Origin: Planctomycetota bacterium
GTDB taxonomy: Bacteria; Planctomycetota; UBA8108
Length of the DNA: 5,444 nt
NCBI GenBank assembly: GCA_002695115.1
Contig: NZOA01000032.1
Coordinates: 20,953-26,396, forward strand
Reading direction: 5' to 3'
In this document: piece by piece, positions 1 through 5,444 of the stretch
Layout: the number at the start of each line of letters is the position of its first letter
Numbering within the stretch: position 1 is the first letter of the stretch
Notes under the pieces: model-generated
Told to the model about the DNA's origin: nothing
The model's database searches: none
Seen by the model: the letters and a program-made list of their open reading frames with translations, nothing else
Position numbers and translations under genes: made by a program

Positions 1-111
1 CCCGCCAAGGGAGACGGCGACATGGACCGCCCCGCAACCGAAGAAAATCAGGATAAAGGTGCCGACACACTCCGCCACGGCGCAGGATCGGAGCCTTGGT
101 TCGTTCTGCAT
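1..111 (-). CDS. Aquaporin / glycerol-facilitator (MIP family) channel, N-terminal fragment
   Basis: This is the 5' end of a gene running leftward out of the window; 37 codons are present with no stop. Reading the minus strand from the ATG at 111-109 gives a short polar start (MQNEPRLRSC), then AECVGTFILIFFGCGAVHV. The pattern A-E-x-x-G-T-F-x-L-x-F-x-G-C-G is the hallmark of transmembrane helix 1 in MIP channels (compare AEFLGTGLLIFFGVG in E. coli GlpF and AECFGTFWLVFGGCG in AqpZ). The family moves water, glycerol or other small neutral solutes across the inner membrane. The NPA pore motifs lie beyond the edge, so water and glycerol channels cannot be told apart. The frame stays open upstream to another ATG at 192-190, but the added 27 residues do not look like MIP sequence, so 111 is preferred. 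No strong Shine-Dalgarno sequence is visible. The gene is divergent from the exported-protein gene to its right. Confidence 0.8.
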   Translation of the reverse strand, partial: MQNEPRLRSCAVAECVGTFILIFFGCGAVHVAVSLGG

Positions 112-301
112 CACATAAAAAATACCTGAACTCACCGTATTGAGAAACACTGCATCCGCCCCGCTCGGAGAAAACAATACTCCCGATACCATTGGTTCCT
201 TCACGGCCCAGTAGTAACATCCACTCGCCAACAGCCATTTACCATTACAGCGACCGCGAACGACCAGCTTCACGTCGGCGCGGGTTGTCGTGACAATTCC
301 C
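112..301. other. Divergent intergenic region, no clear gene
   Basis: About 190 bases separate the minus-strand channel gene from the plus-strand exported-protein gene, so promoters for both should lie here. The stretch is visibly less GC-rich than the flanking genes. On the plus strand, TTGGTT (192-197) and TAACAT (215-220) are 17 bases apart and could be a weak sigma-70-type promoter. On the minus strand there is an AT-rich run just upstream of the channel start (115-124) but no convincing -35/-10 pair. I see no RNA gene, long repeat or strong palindrome. Confidence 0.4.
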
Positions 302-1618
302 ATGAAGACCGCTTGCCTGCTTACCATCCTGACCGTCTCAGCCCCGATGGGGCTCCACGCTGAGAATCCGGCGGAGCCTCTCGAGCCCTGGCTGGCAAGA
401 GCCGGTACGGCGATCATCGAGGAAGACTTCACCTCCGGAGAGATCGCGAAAGACTGGTTCTTCACCGAGTGGTGGTCGTCCCGCGACGGCGTCCTGCTCC
501 GCAATGACCTGCCGGGGGAAAACAAGCGCCTGTTCTGGAAGAAGCCCTCCTACCGCGACGCTGTCATCAGCTTCTCTTTCAGCTTCCGCGGCGCCGAAGA
601 AATCCGCCTGATGTCAGGAACCCCCGGAAAATACAATTTCGTCGTCAGGATTCGCCGGGACCACTTCCGCGTTAATACCGCCAGCGATTCAACCGCCGGC
701 CATCTGCCCAGCATCCAGGGGGAGTGCCCGTTTCGCTTCGAGGCGGGAACGTGGTACCGGCTCCGGGTCGAGGTGCTCGCCGATGAACTCCTCGCCCGCA
801 TCGACGACGAGCATTTCGTCGTCGGACGCCATCCCATCATTGACCGCCGGCGCAGCTACTTCGCCTTCCAGGTCGATGGCCCATCTGCCGCCTTTGACAA
901 TGTCCGTCTTCTCAGCGCAACCGGCGCCGGAGGGTGGGAAGGACGGCGCGCAAAGCTATTGCAGGCCCAGGCGAAGCGCCCCTGGCTCCCCAGGAATCTT
1001 GACGAACGTCATAAGGACCGCAAGATTATCGCCCGCGACCAGGCCTGGCGAACCGATGCCCGGTACCGGGAGCTGGTCGAGCGGCATGAAAGCCTCCGCG
1101 AACTTGCCCGGGAACAATTTCCGGCCGCTCATATCTCCACGAAAGAGGCCCGGAAAAAAATTGCCGTCCTGCGAAAGAAGCTCCTGCAGAACGACGCGGA
1201 ATACAAAACTCTCACCCGCGCCATCAACAAGGCGCGGCGCAACGAGGATCTCCACCTGCAGAAAAAGAACCCCCACCTCGAAACGCTGCCTTCCTCCGGG
1301 TACAAGGCCGCGCTGAAAAAACTCAGGTTGCAGGCTCGCGACAATGACCCGGGATTCATCGCGCTCCTGGAGATAACCGCCGCCCTTGAAAACAAGCGCA
1401 AGAACGCCTATCCCCAGCTCGAACGCACCAACGATGAAATCGTCGCCGAACGGAAAGCCGCCTGGAAAAAACTCCATGAGGCCTCGCCGGACTTCCGCAA
1501 CAGCAATGAAAAGGTCACCAAAGCCTGGCGTGAGGTCCAGGCACACCTCCTGAAAAGCGACCCGGAGTTGGCCCGGCTAGAGAAAGAACGGCAGGCGGCG
1601 AAGAAACGGGAAAAATAA
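302..1618 (+). CDS. Exported protein: jelly-roll (DUF1080/GH16-like) domain plus charged helical repeat tail
   Basis: This is a predicted secreted or periplasmic protein of unknown function, 438 residues from the ATG at 302. Numbering below counts from an in-frame GTG at 290, which adds four residues (MTIP); ATG 302 is preferred because Lys then directly follows Met and a standard signal peptide results (hydrophobic to about residue 20, likely cleavage after LHA, residue 24). Residues about 40-210 look like a concanavalin A-like beta-sandwich of the DUF1080 / GH16-like type: an early DF-x-S-G segment, then W-Y-R-L-R-V-E-V, A-R-I-D-D, and a closing FDNVRLL. No GH16 catalytic E-x-D-x-x-E motif is visible, so binding of a glycan or other surface is likelier than hydrolysis. 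Residues about 215-442 are strongly charged (Lys/Arg/Glu), have no membrane segment, and contain about eight degenerate helical repeats. There is no convincing Shine-Dalgarno sequence before either start. The gene appears monocistronic. Confidence 0.8.
   Translation: MKTACLLTILTVSAPMGLHAENPAEPLEPWLARAGTAIIEEDFTSGEIAKDWFFTEWWSSRDGVLLRNDLPGENKRLFWKKPSYRDAVISFSFSFRGAEEIRLMSGTPGKYNFVVRIRRDHFRVNTASDSTAGHLPSIQGECPFRFEAGTWYRLRVEVLADELLARIDDEHFVVGRHPIIDRRRSYFAFQVDGPSAAFDNVRLLSATGAGGWEGRRAKLLQAQAKRPWLPRNLDERHKDRKIIARDQAWRTDARYRELVERHESLRELAREQFPAAHISTKEARKKIAVLRKKLLQNDAEYKTLTRAINKARRNEDLHLQKKNPHLETLPSSGYKAALKKLRLQARDNDPGFIALLEITAALENKRKNAYPQLERTNDEIVAERKAAWKKLHEASPDFRNSNEKVTKAWREVQAHLLKSDPELARLEKERQAAKKREK
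1055..1588 (+). repeat. Degenerate protein-level repeat, about 8 units of 21-26 residues
   Basis: In the C-terminal half of the exported protein a short motif recurs, roughly [D/N/S]-[P/A]-x-[Y/F/L]-x-x-L. Clear copies are DARYREL (residue 256, counted from GTG 290), DAEYKTL (302), NPHLETL (327), DPGFIAL (353), SPDFRNS (399) and DPELARL (424). Weaker copies lie near FPAAH (277) and YPQLERT (374). Spacings are 21, 25, 25, 26, 21, 25 and 25 residues. Each motif is followed by a Lys/Arg/Glu-rich stretch likely to be helical. The DNA is not repeated closely enough to be a tandem array, so the units are old and diverged. Confidence 0.5.
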
Positions 1619-1657
1619 CTCCTACCGGAGATTTAAAACCTCTGTAACCTTTTTTTT
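1619..1657 (+). terminator. Possible weak intrinsic terminator after the exported-protein gene
   Basis: A run of eight T (1650-1657) follows a small hairpin: CGGAG (1626-1630) can pair with CTCTG (1640-1644), including one G-U pair, around a 9-base loop. An alternative 4-bp hairpin pairs CTCC (1619-1622) with GGAG (1627-1630). Both stems are short, and the first is separated from the T run by five bases, so termination strength is doubtful. The position, directly after the stop codon and before a separately regulated operon, supports the idea. Confidence 0.25.
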
Positions 1658-1698
1658 CAGGGTGGCTTATAGATTTTTGCCGGCAAATAAGTAAAGGC

Positions 1699-1727
1699 TT
1701 GCAATCAAGGCTCTTAAATTCCACAAT
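1699..1727 (+). promoter_or_regulatory. Candidate promoter of the efflux operon
   Basis: TTGCAA (1699-1704) and CACAAT (1722-1727) are separated by 17 bases; each matches 4 of 6 positions of the sigma-70 consensus. Transcription would start around 1733-1736, inside the inverted repeat and only about 15 bases before the regulator's start codon. A protein bound at the repeat would then cover the -10 element and the start point. The match is moderate and rests on position as much as on sequence. Confidence 0.35.
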
Positions 1728-1746
1728 TCAAACGAACGTTTGAATT
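1725..1746. promoter_or_regulatory. Operator: perfect 10-2-10 inverted repeat, likely bound by the adjacent TetR regulator
   Basis: AATTCAAACG (1725-1734) and its exact reverse complement CGTTTGAATT (1737-1746) flank a 2-base AA spacer. The length and symmetry suit a TetR-family dimer. The core, CAAAC-GAAC-GTTTG, fits the G/CAAAC-N2-4-GTTTG/C consensus reported for Pseudomonas PsrA. The repeat ends 3 bases before the regulator's ATG and overlaps the candidate -10 box, so binding should repress the regulator gene and the genes behind it. It is seen directly as a repeat; binding is inferred. Confidence 0.75.
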
Positions 1747-1749
1747 AAT

Positions 1750-2424
1750 ATGGAAAGCCAGGCCCCCTCTACAACAAAGGACCGATTGCTCGATGCCGCT
1801 GAAGAACTCTTCAGCAGCCGTGGTATCGATGCGACCAGCCTGCGCGCCATCACCAGCGCCGCCGAGGTCAATCTCGCCTCGGTCAACTATCACTTCGGAT
1901 CGAAGGATGGGCTGGTCAAGACGGTATTTCTCCGACGCCTCGAGCCTCTGAACAACGAGCGGCTCGAGCTTCTCGATGCCCTCGAGATCTCCGCGGCTGG
2001 AGCACCCATCGAGCTCGAGGCGATCCTTGATGCCTGGGTCATGCCCGCCCTGCGCATGGGACACAGCCCCGAAGGCAAAAGAATCAAGCGCCTCATGAGC
2101 GGCATCTACAGTGAGCCGGGAGACACCCTCCAGGCTCTCCTGCGCGATCTGTTCAGCGAGATCCTGCGCCGCTTCTGCGCGGCCATAGGCCGCGCCATCC
2201 CCGAGCTCTCCGGCGAAGAGTTGATGTGGCGCGTTCATTTCATGCTCGGTGCCATGATCCACACCGTGGCCGACCAGCCCTCCATCCGAGCTCTCTCCGG
2301 CGGCCTCTGTGACCCATCGGACATCGAGGGGGTGCGCCGGAGGCTCATCGGCTTTGTCGCCGCAGGCCTGCAGGCTCCGCTCGAAGAGAAAGACGCGCCT
2401 CCCACGGCGGGAGAGAATCGATGA
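1750..2424 (+). CDS. TetR/AcrR-family transcriptional regulator, PsrA-like DNA-binding domain
   Basis: This is a 224-residue probable repressor and a normal length for the family. Residues 9-56 form the TetR DNA-binding domain: helix 1 (K-D-R-L-L-D-A-A-E-E-L-F), the turn S-R-G, then the helix-turn-helix with recognition region VNLASVNYHFGSKDGL (residues 40-55). This region closely resembles Pseudomonas PsrA (VNLAAVNYHFGSK, from memory). Residues about 60-208 are the all-helical ligand-binding and dimer domain, too diverged for a ligand to be named. The ATG at 1750 is the only start that keeps helix 1 intact; the next in-frame Met is far downstream. No Shine-Dalgarno sequence precedes it because an inverted repeat fills that position, so the transcript may be almost leaderless. 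The stop overlaps the next start by 4 bases (ATGA), tying the regulator to the pump genes. It likely represses its own operon and is released by a pump substrate or a cell metabolite. Confidence 0.92.
   Translation: MESQAPSTTKDRLLDAAEELFSSRGIDATSLRAITSAAEVNLASVNYHFGSKDGLVKTVFLRRLEPLNNERLELLDALEISAAGAPIELEAILDAWVMPALRMGHSPEGKRIKRLMSGIYSEPGDTLQALLRDLFSEILRRFCAAIGRAIPELSGEELMWRVHFMLGAMIHTVADQPSIRALSGGLCDPSDIEGVRRRLIGFVAAGLQAPLEEKDAPPTAGENR
2409..2413 (+). promoter_or_regulatory. Ribosome-binding site of the outer-membrane efflux gene
   Basis: GGGAG lies 7 bases before the ATG at 2421, inside the last codons of the regulator gene. It supports that start and suggests coupled translation across the 4-base ATGA overlap. 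It is the clearest Shine-Dalgarno match in the window. Confidence 0.6.
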
Positions 2425-3881
2425 AACACCTGCGCCGACTCCTGCTACTCTCGCTGGCCCTGCTGCCTGCCGGCTGCGCATCCCCTCCGCCGGTCGTGGA
2501 GCCGGAGCTCGGCGTCACGCTGCCCGGAGGCTGGACTGCGCCGGGAGATGTTAACGATGGCGCTCCCTCGAACGACCCCGGCTGGTGGAAGACCTTCGGC
2601 GACACCGGGCTCGACTCGGTTGTCGAGGAATGCCTGCGAAACAACCACGACCTCCGAATCGCCGCTGTACGGGTAGACCGGGCGGAATCCCAGGCCGTCA
2701 TCAGCGGCGCCGACACCCTTCCGGCCCTCGGCCTCCAGGTCGATGGCGCGAAATCCCAACGCAATTTCATCGGCTTTCCCATTCCCGGCATGCAGGGAAT
2801 TCCCCGCAACCGCTTCTCGAACTACGGGGCGGCGCTCAACCTGAGCTGGGAGCTCGACATCTGGGGACGGCTGCGCTCGGGGAAAAGCGCGGCCCTCGCC
2901 GACCGGCAGGCCGCCATGGCTGACCTTCACGGAGCAAGGTTGTCCCTGGTCGCACAGACCTGCAAGGCCTGGTTCGCTGTCCTGGAAGCGAGACGCCAGG
3001 GAGAGCTCGCCGAGGCCACGGTTGAAAACTTCCAGGCAAGCGAGAAACAGGTGCGGGAGCGTTACGAGCGCGGCCTGCGATCCGCCCTGGACCTGCGGCT
3101 TGCCAGGGCCAATCTCGCCACGGCGGAAGACAACCTCGAGGCGACCAGGGCCCGCAAGGATGGCGCCATCCGCCAATTGGAGCTTCTCCTCGGCCGCTAC
3201 CCCGGCGCATCCCTGGAGACAACCGGCGCGCTGCCGGAGGTGCCCGCGAGGGTTCCGGCGGGGCTTCCCGCCGAGCTCCTTTCGAGGCGACCCGACCTCC
3301 TCGCCCTGGAGCGGAGGGTCGCAGGCCAGAGAGAGCGCCACCACCAGGCGCGGATGGCTCTCCTGCCCAGGATCAGCCTGAGCAGCTCAACCGGAACAAG
3401 CAGCGGCGAGCTCCAGGACATCGTTGACCGGGACTTCTCCGTCTGGAGCCTGGGCGCCAATCTCCTGCAGCCCATCTTCCAGGGAGGGCGGCTGCTGGCC
3501 GGGATCGACCTGGCCGACTCGAACGCCCGCGAGGCCCTGGAGACCTACGTCAAGGGCGCCCTGCGCGCCTTCGGCGAGGTGGAAACCTCCCTGGCACTCG
3601 AGGGCTTCCTCACCCGGCGCGAAACGGCGCTCACCCGCGCTGTTGAACAATCCCAAGCCGCCCGGGAGCTGGCCGAGGACCGCTACGCCCGCGGCCTCGA
3701 CGGGATCATCACCTTGCTCTCGGCCCAGCGCGACGCCTTCCAATCCGAGAGCCGGCTCCTGCAGATCCGGAGGCTCCGGCTTGACGCGCGGATCGATCTT
3801 CACCTTGCCCTCGGCGGAGGCTTCTCCCATGCCGGAGGCAAGGGCAACGCTCCGATTGTATACGCGAACGAAAGGCCCTGA
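2421..3881 (+). CDS. Outer-membrane efflux channel, lipoprotein of the NodT/OprM (TolC-like) family
   Basis: This 486-residue protein is typical in length for the outer-membrane factor of an RND pump, forming a trimeric tunnel through the outer membrane and periplasm. Residues 1-18 are a signal peptide (K-H-L-R-R then Leu-rich) ending at Cys19 in LLPAGC, so it is probably a lipoprotein, though Pro at -3 is not standard for a lipobox. Two OEP repeats follow. The first (about 60-260) has NHDLRIA (75-81), SWELDIWGRLRSG (142-154) and RYERGLRSALDL (214-225). The second (about 284-465) has LLSRRPDL (286-293), LLPRISLS (314-321), QPIFQGGRLLAGI (350-362), AFGEVETSL (383-391) and RYARGLDGIITLLSAQRD (421-438). 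These are the family's signature blocks and all are intact. The start is fixed by a good ribosome-binding site. The periplasmic adaptor gene begins 8 bases after the stop. Confidence 0.95.
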   Translation: MKHLRRLLLLSLALLPAGCASPPPVVEPELGVTLPGGWTAPGDVNDGAPSNDPGWWKTFGDTGLDSVVEECLRNNHDLRIAAVRVDRAESQAVISGADTLPALGLQVDGAKSQRNFIGFPIPGMQGIPRNRFSNYGAALNLSWELDIWGRLRSGKSAALADRQAAMADLHGARLSLVAQTCKAWFAVLEARRQGELAEATVENFQASEKQVRERYERGLRSALDLRLARANLATAEDNLEATRARKDGAIRQLELLLGRYPGASLETTGALPEVPARVPAGLPAELLSRRPDLLALERRVAGQRERHHQARMALLPRISLSSSTGTSSGELQDIVDRDFSVWSLGANLLQPIFQGGRLLAGIDLADSNAREALETYVKGALRAFGEVETSLALEGFLTRRETALTRAVEQSQAARELAEDRYARGLDGIITLLSAQRDAFQSESRLLQIRRLRLDARIDLHLALGGGFSHAGGKGNAPIVYANERP

Positions 3882-3889
3882 ACAACCCC

Positions 3890-5119
3890 ATGAAGATCCT
3901 GCTTCCCATTCTCTTCCTCATCGCCGGAGGCGCCGCCTACGTCATCCTCGCCAACTCGGGCACGAAACCGCGGATGCGCCCGCCTGTCCGTGAGCTTCCC
4001 ACGATCCGGGCTGCGACCATCGAGAGCGGCGACCTGCGCATGTCCATCCGCTCCCAGGGAACGATCCGCCCCCGCACCGAGAGTACGCTGGTCCCCCAGG
4101 TCTCCGGAGTCATCACCTGGGTCTCGAACTCCTGGGCAAGCGGCGGCTTCTTCGCCGAAAACGAGATCCTCCTGAAGATCGACCCGAGCGACTACGAGCT
4201 GGCGCTGGCCAAGACCGAGGCCTCTGTCGCCCAGGCCGGGCTTCGCCTGGCCAGGGAAGAGCAGGAGGCCCGGGTCGCCCGCAGGGAATGGGAGAGCCTG
4301 CTGAAGACCGACCCGACCATGGAGCGCGAGCCCTCGCCCCTGCTGCTTCGAGATCCGCAAGTGGCCGAGGCCAGGGCGGCTCTCAACGCCGCGAAGGCGG
4401 GGCTGGAAAAGGCGCGGCTCGACATTTCCCGGACCGAGATCCGGGCCGCCTTCTCCGGCCGGATCCGCGACACCTTTGCCGATGTCGGACAATTCGTCAA
4501 CCAGGGGACCAGGACGGCCACGGTCTACGCTGTCGATTTCGCGGAGGTGCGCCTGCCGATCAACGACACCGATCTCGGCTTCGTCAACCTGCCGCTGGCC
4601 TACCGGAATGACACCGATCCGGAGACCCAGCCCATGCCCGAGGTGCTGCTCTACGCTCGCTTTGGCGGCGAGGAGCAGGAGCCTTGGAAAGGCCGAATCG
4701 TCCGCACCGAGGGAGCCATCGACCCACAGAGCCGCATGATTCACGCTGTCGCCCAGATTCCCGACCCCTACGGCCGCTCGGGACAGCGCCCGCCGCTGGC
4801 GGTAGGCCTCTTCGTGAAGGCCGAGATCCGCGGAAAGACCTTCGGCAATGTCGCGGTGGTGCCTCGCAAGGCGGTCAGAGAAGATGGGAGGGTACTCCTG
4901 GTCGAGAAGGTCCCCGGCGATGGCGCCGCGGAAGGCGGAAAACAGGGGTTCCGGCTCGTCAGCCGCAAAACCCGAGTGCTGCGCCGCAGAGCCGCCGAGG
5001 CGATCATCGACCTCGAGGCCTCGGACCTCGCGGAGGGCGACCGAATCTGCACCTCCGTGATAGAGGTGTTCGCGGAGGGGATGTCCGTCGCTCTCGACAC
5101 CACGGGGGAAACGGAATAA
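3890..5119 (+). CDS. RND efflux periplasmic adaptor (membrane fusion protein, HlyD/AcrA-like)
   Basis: This 409-residue adaptor links the inner-membrane RND transporter to the outer-membrane channel. Residues 4-21 are a hydrophobic N-terminal segment with no lipobox cysteine, so it is anchored by a membrane helix (or exported after cleavage) rather than by lipid. The MFP domains follow in order. The first lipoyl half is at about 63-100 (TLVPQVSGVITWV, then ENEILLKIDP). An Ala/Arg/Glu-rich coiled-coil hairpin spans about 101-177. The second lipoyl half is at about 178-205 (RTEIRAAFSGRIRD, then VGQFVNQGT). A beta-barrel covers about 215-312, including EGAIDPQSRMI and the V-G-L-F-V-K-A-E strand, and a membrane-proximal domain about 320-400 (VAVVPRKAVRED, then LAEGDRICTSVI). 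All domains appear complete. The ribosome-binding site is weak (AAAGG at 3871-3875, 14 bases away), so translation may depend on coupling to the upstream gene. Confidence 0.94.
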   Translation: MKILLPILFLIAGGAAYVILANSGTKPRMRPPVRELPTIRAATIESGDLRMSIRSQGTIRPRTESTLVPQVSGVITWVSNSWASGGFFAENEILLKIDPSDYELALAKTEASVAQAGLRLAREEQEARVARREWESLLKTDPTMEREPSPLLLRDPQVAEARAALNAAKAGLEKARLDISRTEIRAAFSGRIRDTFADVGQFVNQGTRTATVYAVDFAEVRLPINDTDLGFVNLPLAYRNDTDPETQPMPEVLLYARFGGEEQEPWKGRIVRTEGAIDPQSRMIHAVAQIPDPYGRSGQRPPLAVGLFVKAEIRGKTFGNVAVVPRKAVREDGRVLLVEKVPGDGAAEGGKQGFRLVSRKTRVLRRRAAEAIIDLEASDLAEGDRICTSVIEVFAEGMSVALDTTGETE

Positions 5120-5124
5120 GAGTC

Positions 5125-5444
5125 ATGCTCAGCTGGTTCACCCGCAACGGTGTCTGTGCCAATCTCCTGATGCTCCTGATCGCCGTCGCCGGGATCGTAA
5201 CGATAATGGACGTCAAGCAGGAGGTGTTCCCGGAGATTTCCACCGACAAGATCCTCGTGAGTGTCGCCTACCCGGGCGCCGCCCCCGCCGAGGTCGAGAA
5301 GGGTGTCTGCCTGAGAATCGAGGAGGCCGTCGATGGCATCGCCGGGATCAAGCGCCTCAACGCCTTCGCGGGCGAGGGCGCCGGGACAGCCACGATCGAC
5401 GCCCTCCCCGGCACCGACCTCAAGACGCTCCTCGACGAGATAAA
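5125..5444 (+). CDS. RND-family inner-membrane efflux transporter, N-terminal fragment
   Basis: Only the first 106 codons are present and the frame is open to the right edge; members of this family are usually about 1,000 residues or more. From the ATG at 5125 it reads MLSWFTRNGVCANLLMLLIA, a short cytoplasmic start followed by transmembrane helix 1 (about residues 11-28). The periplasmic porter domain then begins with QEVFPEI, VSVAYPGAAPAEVEKGVC, RIEEAVDGIAGIKRLNAFAGEG and LKTLLDEIK. P-G-A-x-P-x-E-V-E and IEE-A-x-x-G-I-x-G-I are standard for the RND superfamily. The proton-relay residues in transmembrane helix 4 lie outside the window, so function cannot be confirmed. A GGAA at 5113-5116, 8 bases from the ATG, is a usable ribosome-binding site. 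The gene begins 5 bases after the adaptor stop and completes the pump. The substrate class is unknown. Confidence 0.93.
   Translation, partial: MLSWFTRNGVCANLLMLLIAVAGIVTIMDVKQEVFPEISTDKILVSVAYPGAAPAEVEKGVCLRIEEAVDGIAGIKRLNAFAGEGAGTATIDALPGTDLKTLLDEI

Noticed and set aside
165..187. Small imperfect inverted repeat (CGGAG ... CTCCCG) in the divergent intergenic region
   Set aside because: Only about 5 bp with a bulge; not strong enough to call an operator, terminator or structured RNA.
956..1546. Minus-strand open frame of 196 codons opposite the repeat tail of the exported protein
   Set aside because: The plus-strand frame continues seamlessly from a signal peptide and folded domain and shows the protein-level repeat; the antisense frame has no matching features.
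1939..2019. Four copies of CTCGAG within 81 bases
   Set aside because: All four are in-frame Leu-Glu codon pairs (CTC GAG) in a charged helix and reflect preferred codons rather than a regulatory or mobile-element repeat.
1714..2481. Minus-strand open frame of 255 codons opposite the TetR gene
   Set aside because: It covers the operator and the whole regulator gene and its translation has no recognisable domain; the plus-strand TetR assignment is secure.
2445..3344. Minus-strand open frame of 299 codons inside the outer-membrane channel gene
   Set aside because: Antisense shadow of a well-supported gene: no signal or family motifs, and low-complexity Gly/Arg/Leu content typical of reversed GC-rich coding sequence.
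4016..4189. Short plus-strand out-of-frame open reading frame inside the adaptor gene
   Set aside because: It overlaps the lipoyl-domain coding region of a complete adaptor, is Arg/Ser/Pro-rich, and has no motif or ribosome-binding site.
3800..4744. Long open frame (314 codons) on the minus strand across the channel/adaptor junction
   Set aside because: It lies opposite two genes with complete family signatures, its translation shows no recognisable domain, and it is explained by the strong GC bias at third positions of the plus-strand genes.

Overview
The window is a GC-rich piece of a Gram-negative (double-membrane) bacterial chromosome. It encodes a three-part export system that needs an outer membrane, and its coding strand strongly prefers G or C at third codon positions. 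The secreted protein that pairs a jelly-roll domain with a charged helical tail is a type I associate with the PVC group (Verrucomicrobiota, Planctomycetota and relatives). That taxonomic guess is an inference with low confidence.

Left part (1-301): the first 111 bases hold the N-terminus of a minus-strand gene that runs off the left edge. It reads as the first membrane helix of an aquaporin / glycerol-facilitator (MIP) channel. About 190 bases of divergent intergenic DNA follow. Next (302-1618, plus strand) is an exported protein of unknown function: signal peptide, a concanavalin A-like jelly-roll domain of the DUF1080 / GH16-like type, and a charged helical C-terminal half built from about eight degenerate repeats of 21-26 residues.

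Right part (1619-5444): after a 131-base spacer comes a compact operon on the plus strand. It encodes a TetR-family regulator, an outer-membrane efflux protein of the NodT/OprM type, a periplasmic adaptor (membrane fusion protein), and the first 106 codons of an RND inner-membrane transporter cut by the right edge. The genes overlap by 4 bases or are separated by 8 and 5 bases, so they are very likely co-transcribed. Together they would form a proton-driven pump crossing both membranes; the substrate cannot be read from the sequence.

A perfect 10-2-10 inverted repeat lies 3 bases upstream of the regulator's start codon and is the obvious operator for autorepression of the whole operon. Its core matches the CAAAC-N4-GTTTG pattern known for the Pseudomonas fatty-acid regulator PsrA, and the regulator's recognition-helix region is also PsrA-like. 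The operator takes up the place where a ribosome-binding site would be. I see no CRISPR array, tRNA, rRNA, insertion sequence or clearly new multi-gene system. The most unusual elements are the repeat-tailed exported protein and the regulator/operator arrangement.
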